Source of the DNA: Limimaricola sp.
GTDB taxonomy: Bacteria; Pseudomonadota; Alphaproteobacteria; Rhodobacterales; Rhodobacteraceae
Direction: 5' to 3'
DNA: 64,000 nt
Assembly (NCBI RefSeq): GCF_016125575.1
Contig: NZ_WGLM01000002.1
Location: 372,001 to 436,000, forward strand
Numbering within the stretch: position 1 is the stretch's first letter; every line of letters begins with the position of its first letter. A program made the position numbers and the translations under genes. The notes beneath the pieces are model-generated. The model worked only from the letters and a program-made list of their open reading frames with translations. It was not told the origin of the DNA and ran no database searches. This document shows positions 61,165-64,000 of the stretch, piece by piece.

Positions 61165-61192
61165 CCGGCGTCCCCATGGGGACAGCCGGTTT
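61165..61192 (+). terminator. Terminator between the carnitine operon and the XRE gene
   Basis: CCGGC-G-TCCCC pairs with GGGGA-C-A-GCCGG (one bulged A), followed by TTT. It lies between convergent genes, 47 bases past the SDR stop. Confidence 0.6.
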
Positions 61193-62052
61193 CAGCCGAT
61201 CTTCGCTCGCCACTCCATCAAGTGCGCTGGCAGGTCGCGGGCAGTGACGCTTGCCTCGCGCACCAGCGTATCGAAGTGGCGGGTCATCGCCTGCACCCGT
61301 TCGGTGTCGCGGAAAACAAGGTAGTTGCGGCCTAGGTAAATCGCCGCCAGCAGCGGTCCGAACACCGTGACCGGCGCCGAATAGAGCCGCCGCGCGTCAA
61401 ACAGCACCACCCGCAAAGACGGGTAAAGCTGGTCCTGCAGCCGCGCCATATGTTCGATCTGTTCGACCCGGATCGCCGCAGGCAGCCCGGCGTAATATCC
61501 GGTGCCGGAGGCGAAACTGGCGATCTCGTGCAGCGGGATCGCGATTTCGTAGTCCGACCGCGCGCCGCGCATCCATGCCAGCCTGTCCTCGCTGGCGTTG
61601 ATCGCCTGCTCTGTCGTCCGGCCCAGCGACGGCTCGTATTCCCACATCAGCATCGCATGAGTCTTCAGCATGTCCGGCAGGCCCGAGGGCACGTACCGGA
61701 TCTTGTAGCCCGCCGCCTCCTGGTGCCAGGCAAAGATATGTTCATCGACCAGCGCACGGGGCGCTTCGGTCATCATCATTGCCGCGGCGACCAGATCGGC
61801 CGCCCGCTCGGGCCGGGCCGACAGCCCCAGCAACCAGTCCGCCGAAACCCCCAGAGCCGCAGCGCATTCGCCGATCAGCTGCGCATTCGGCAACCGCTTG
61901 CCCTCGGGCAACAGCAGTTGCGACACCGTCGAACGATCCGCTCCAATCGCCCGCGCCAGCCCCGCCTGGCTTAACCCGGCTTCGCGCAGCGCCTGGCCCA
62001 GCCTCTCGCGGAACAGGGTGGCGCGGTCGCGCTTGTCGATTTTTGGCGGCAT
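61192..62052 (-). CDS. XRE family helix-turn-helix transcriptional regulator
   Basis: A 286-residue regulator. The N-terminal helix-turn-helix (about 14-76) reads FRERLGQALREAGLSQAGLARAIGADRSTVSQLL in its first part (hallmark LSQAGLARAIGADRSTVSQLL), followed by a long C-terminal domain (about 85-286) of unknown ligand, with EHIFAWHQEAAGYKIRYVPSGLPDMLKTH (hallmark YKIRYVPSGLPDML). It is divergent from the fatty acid desaturase, about 125 bp away, and convergent to the carnitine operon. It may regulate either; the divergent desaturase is the more natural target. Confidence 0.85.
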   Translation of the reverse strand: MPPKIDKRDRATLFRERLGQALREAGLSQAGLARAIGADRSTVSQLLLPEGKRLPNAQLIGECAAALGVSADWLLGLSARPERAADLVAAAMMMTEAPRALVDEHIFAWHQEAAGYKIRYVPSGLPDMLKTHAMLMWEYEPSLGRTTEQAINASEDRLAWMRGARSDYEIAIPLHEIASFASGTGYYAGLPAAIRVEQIEHMARLQDQLYPSLRVVLFDARRLYSAPVTVFGPLLAAIYLGRNYLVFRDTERVQAMTRHFDTLVREASVTARDLPAHLMEWRAKIG

Positions 62053-62176
62053 TGTAGTGTTTTCTCACCAATGATGGGTTTTCGTTGCGAAGATACGAGG
62101 TCATCAGCCGCTCTGGCAAGTGCTAGGCTGCCGCAGAAGCGGTGCGGGGACGGCACGGCTCTTCTTGAGGCAGGGA

Positions 62177-63073
62177 ATGCAGAAACGGCGAACCGCCACG
62201 GTGGAATGGCGGACATTGGGTGCGATTACAGGGTGTTACGCCCTTTGGGCGCTGGGGGTTTTCGTCCTCCCGCCCGTTTCATTGCCACTCGCCGTCATTG
62301 TCACGGCACTTGCCGCGGCCTTTCATTCCTCGTTGACGCACGAAGTGATCCACGGCCACCCCTTCCGTTCGGCCCGACTGAACGCGGCGTTGGTTGCGCC
62401 GCCGCTCGTGCTGGCCGTGCCTTTCCTGCGTTTTCGCGATACCCATCTGGCGCACCACAACGACGCCCGCCTGACCGACCCCTATGACGACCCTGAAAGC
62501 AATTACATGGACGGCGGCGACTGGGAGGCACGGCCGGGCTGGTACCAGGGCCTGCGGCGGATCAACAACACGCTGGCGGGGCGGCTACTTATCGGTCCCG
62601 CGCTGGGTCAGGTGATGTGGATGGCGGCCGATCTGCGCGCGATCCGTGCAGGCGACGGCGCGGTTCTGCGTGGATGGCTCTGGCATCTACCCGGACTGGC
62701 ACTAGTTCTGGCCGTTGTGGCGGTTTCGCCGATGCCACTATGGGCCTACCTGCCGGCCGCCTATGCAGCGCTGTCGTTGTTGAAGATCCGGACCTTCCTT
62801 GAACATCGGGCGCATGAGCGCGCGCCGGGCCGGACCGTGGTGATCGAGGATCGGGGGCCGCTGGCGCTGTTGTTTCTCAACAACAACCTGCATCTGGTGC
62901 ACCACATGCATCCGCGCGCGCCGTGGTATGCGCTGCCGGGCCTCTACCGCGCCAATCCCGATCGCTACCTTGGCCGGAATGAAGGCTATCGCTATACCAG
63001 CTACGGCGAAGTCTTTCGCCGCTATTTCTGGCGCGCCAAGGACCCCGTGCCGCACCCTATCTGGCGGCGCTAG
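62177..63073 (+). CDS. Fatty acid desaturase family protein
   Basis: A 298-residue membrane-bound di-iron enzyme. Three histidine boxes are present: HEVIHGH (about 55-61), HLAHHND (about 92-98) and, near the end, HLVHHMH (about 235-241). Membrane segments flank them. This type introduces a double bond or a hydroxyl into an acyl chain or related lipid. I chose the ATG at 62177, preceded by GAGGCAGGGA; a longer frame upstream starts with unusual composition. It is divergent from the XRE regulator. Its stop and that of the convergent Nudix gene share CTAG. Confidence 0.9.
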   Translation: MQKRRTATVEWRTLGAITGCYALWALGVFVLPPVSLPLAVIVTALAAAFHSSLTHEVIHGHPFRSARLNAALVAPPLVLAVPFLRFRDTHLAHHNDARLTDPYDDPESNYMDGGDWEARPGWYQGLRRINNTLAGRLLIGPALGQVMWMAADLRAIRAGDGAVLRGWLWHLPGLALVLAVVAVSPMPLWAYLPAAYAALSLLKIRTFLEHRAHERAPGRTVVIEDRGPLALLFLNNNLHLVHHMHPRAPWYALPGLYRANPDRYLGRNEGYRYTSYGEVFRRYFWRAKDPVPHPIWRR

Positions 63074-63765
63074 GGCAGGGATCGGTCAAGCGGGCTTTGG
63101 CCACCGAGCCGCGTGACAAGGTGGCGTTCGTCGTCGTTGCGGAAGAACGGCACCAAGGCGGGTGGGGCGGTATCGGTCACGCGCGCGGCGATCTCGGCTA
63201 GCACCACCTCGGTGATGAATGGCAGATCGAAGGCGCGCGCCTTGTCGAGTGGCACCCATTGCAGATGCGCCAGTTCGTCTTCGGCGCGCCCGAAATCATC
63301 CGGGTCGGTGGACAGGGCGGCCGCATCCAGCAGGAAAAATCGCGCGTCAAACCGGCGCGGCCGGCCCGGAGGCGTGACCGCGCGAAAGACGAATTGCAAC
63401 TTGTCTCCGGCGGGGCGGTGGCCGGTGGCGGCATAGCCACGCCAACCTTGCGGTGGGTCGGGCCACGACGCGCGCGCGCCGGCAACTTGCCCGGTTTCTT
63501 CCCAAAGCTCGCGAATGGCGGCGGCCGCAAGCGTTTCGGGGGTCAGTGCGCTGTGTTCGGCCAGCCTTTCGGCGCAAGTCGCGGGCAGCGCGGAGGCAAG
63601 CGCAATTGCCGCGTCGCCGGGATCGACAGCGCCGCCCGGAAACACGAATTTCGACGGAAGAAAGGCGGCGCCGGCGCCGCGCTGGCCCATCAGGACCGCA
63701 GGCCGGGTTGCCCGGTCACGCAGGACAATGATGGTGGCCGCGTCGCGGATGGCGGTCTTGTCCAT
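63070..63765 (-). CDS. Nudix hydrolase
   Basis: A 231-residue pyrophosphohydrolase. The Nudix box is spread by an insertion: FVFPGGAVDPGDA (about 40-52), then about 30 residues (ASALPATCAERLAEHSALT), then AAAIRELWEETGQ (about 81-93), which carries the REx2EE metal-binding part. This split form is known from the NUDT8/19-like branch acting on CoA or nucleotide derivatives. It lies 12 bp after the DUF983 gene on the same strand and overlaps the desaturase at their stops. Confidence 0.88.
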   Translation of the reverse strand: MDKTAIRDAATIIVLRDRATRPAVLMGQRGAGAAFLPSKFVFPGGAVDPGDAAIALASALPATCAERLAEHSALTPETLAAAAIRELWEETGQVAGARASWPDPPQGWRGYAATGHRPAGDKLQFVFRAVTPPGRPRRFDARFFLLDAAALSTDPDDFGRAEDELAHLQWVPLDKARAFDLPFITEVVLAEIAARVTDTAPPALVPFFRNDDERHLVTRLGGQSPLDRSLP

Positions 63766-63777
63766 GCCGCCCCCGGC

Positions 63778-64000
63778 CTAGTCCTGACCGCCGAAGCCGT
63801 GCATCCGCTTGGCCCACTGGATGGCCACGACCATGCCCTTCAGCCGCGGCAGCAGGAACAGCGACAAGGCCACGCAGCCCACGGTAAAGCCGCCTGCAAG
63901 CACCAGCGGCGCGGGCCGCCAGACCTCGAACACGATCAGAATCAGCGGCGCCATGATGTGACCCACCAACAGGATCGTCAGGTAGGCCGGACCGTCATCG
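63778..64000 (-). CDS. DUF983 family membrane protein, 5' end beyond the window
   Basis: The last 73 or so residues of a small membrane protein whose start lies beyond 64000. The visible part begins DDGPAYLTILLVGHIMAPLILI, has two membrane segments and ends QWAKRMHGFGGQD, all typical of DUF983 proteins. In Rhodobacteraceae this gene commonly precedes a Nudix gene, as here. The function is unknown. Confidence 0.85.
   Translation of the reverse strand, partial: DDGPAYLTILLVGHIMAPLILIVFEVWRPAPLVLAGGFTVGCVALSLFLLPRLKGMVVAIQWAKRMHGFGGQD

Noticed and set aside
1-64000. tRNA, rRNA, CRISPR arrays, insertion sequences, integrases or prophage genes
   Set aside because: None could be recognised in reading either strand; short repeats seen here are the intergenic elements listed above.

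Overview
The window is high-GC DNA with densely packed, often translationally coupled genes (many ATGA or GTGA overlaps). The gene set (FcbT-type TRAP transporter, DmdA-like GcvT protein, BKACE and carnitine dehydrogenase, DUF983 beside a Nudix gene, DUF3726, DUF3775) points to an alphaproteobacterium of the Rhodobacteraceae/Paracoccaceae (Roseobacter-like) type. The family is inferred from gene content, not from a marker-gene comparison. No prophage, insertion sequence, CRISPR array, rRNA or tRNA was seen, so this looks like ordinary chromosome rich in catabolic and transport operons.

Layout, left part. 1-2925: the C-terminal part of a GMC oxidoreductase fused to an alpha/beta hydrolase, cut by the left edge. 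3132-7874: Lrp regulator, DmdA-like GcvT-family protein, a crotonase-fold protein lacking both catalytic glutamates, an acyl-CoA synthetase and a small membrane protein. 7948-12449 (minus): TRAP transporter (P, Q, M) with a co-transcribed amidase. 13071-19734: AraC regulator and a ribitol operon (sugar-type ABC importer, ribitol 2-dehydrogenase, ribulokinase-type FGGY kinase). 19797-22184: small minus-strand gene, LysR regulator and permease. 22185-22734: two frameshifted remnants (DUF1127 and DUF2306). 22763-27096: MFS exporter with divergent ArsR-like regulator, DUF3775 protein, glyoxalase-superfamily protein and MATE exporter.

Middle part. 27302-29728: FAD/GcvT-domain dehydrogenase of the dimethylglycine/sarcosine type. 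29973-34837: ABC exporter, long acyl-CoA synthetase and M19 dipeptidase. 34920-39617: tandem glycine riboswitch and gcvT-gcvH-gcvP. 39642-44369: four coupled genes for an aldehyde dehydrogenase, an M19-like protein without the usual first metal motif, an uncharacterised 564-residue protein and a DUF3726 protein. 44592-50008: Deg protease, KpsC/S-like glycosyltransferase candidate, small secreted protein and metG.

Right part. 50151-54187: a tandemly duplicated two-gene module (small outer-membrane barrel plus compact AMP-forming ligase). 54184-56570: MFS transporter and aldo/keto reductase. 56574-56711: a composite repeat region whose conserved part also occurs between gcvH and gcvP. 56788-61118: a probable L-carnitine degradation operon (BKACE, lipocalin, two small exported proteins, carnitine dehydrogenase-thioesterase fusion, SDR). 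61192-64000: XRE regulator, fatty acid desaturase, Nudix hydrolase and a DUF983 protein cut by the right edge.

A recurring theme is breakdown of methylated osmolytes to glycine and one-carbon units. Carnitine would give glycine betaine, the dimethylglycine/sarcosine-type dehydrogenase would act further down the pathway, and the glycine cleavage system under a glycine riboswitch would finish it. The GcvT fold appears three times (DmdA-like protein, dehydrogenase C-terminus, gcvT). The best candidates for undescribed biology are the duplicated barrel/ligase module, the four-gene aldehyde dehydrogenase/DUF3726 cassette, and the GMC oxidoreductase-hydrolase fusion with a cysteine nucleophile.
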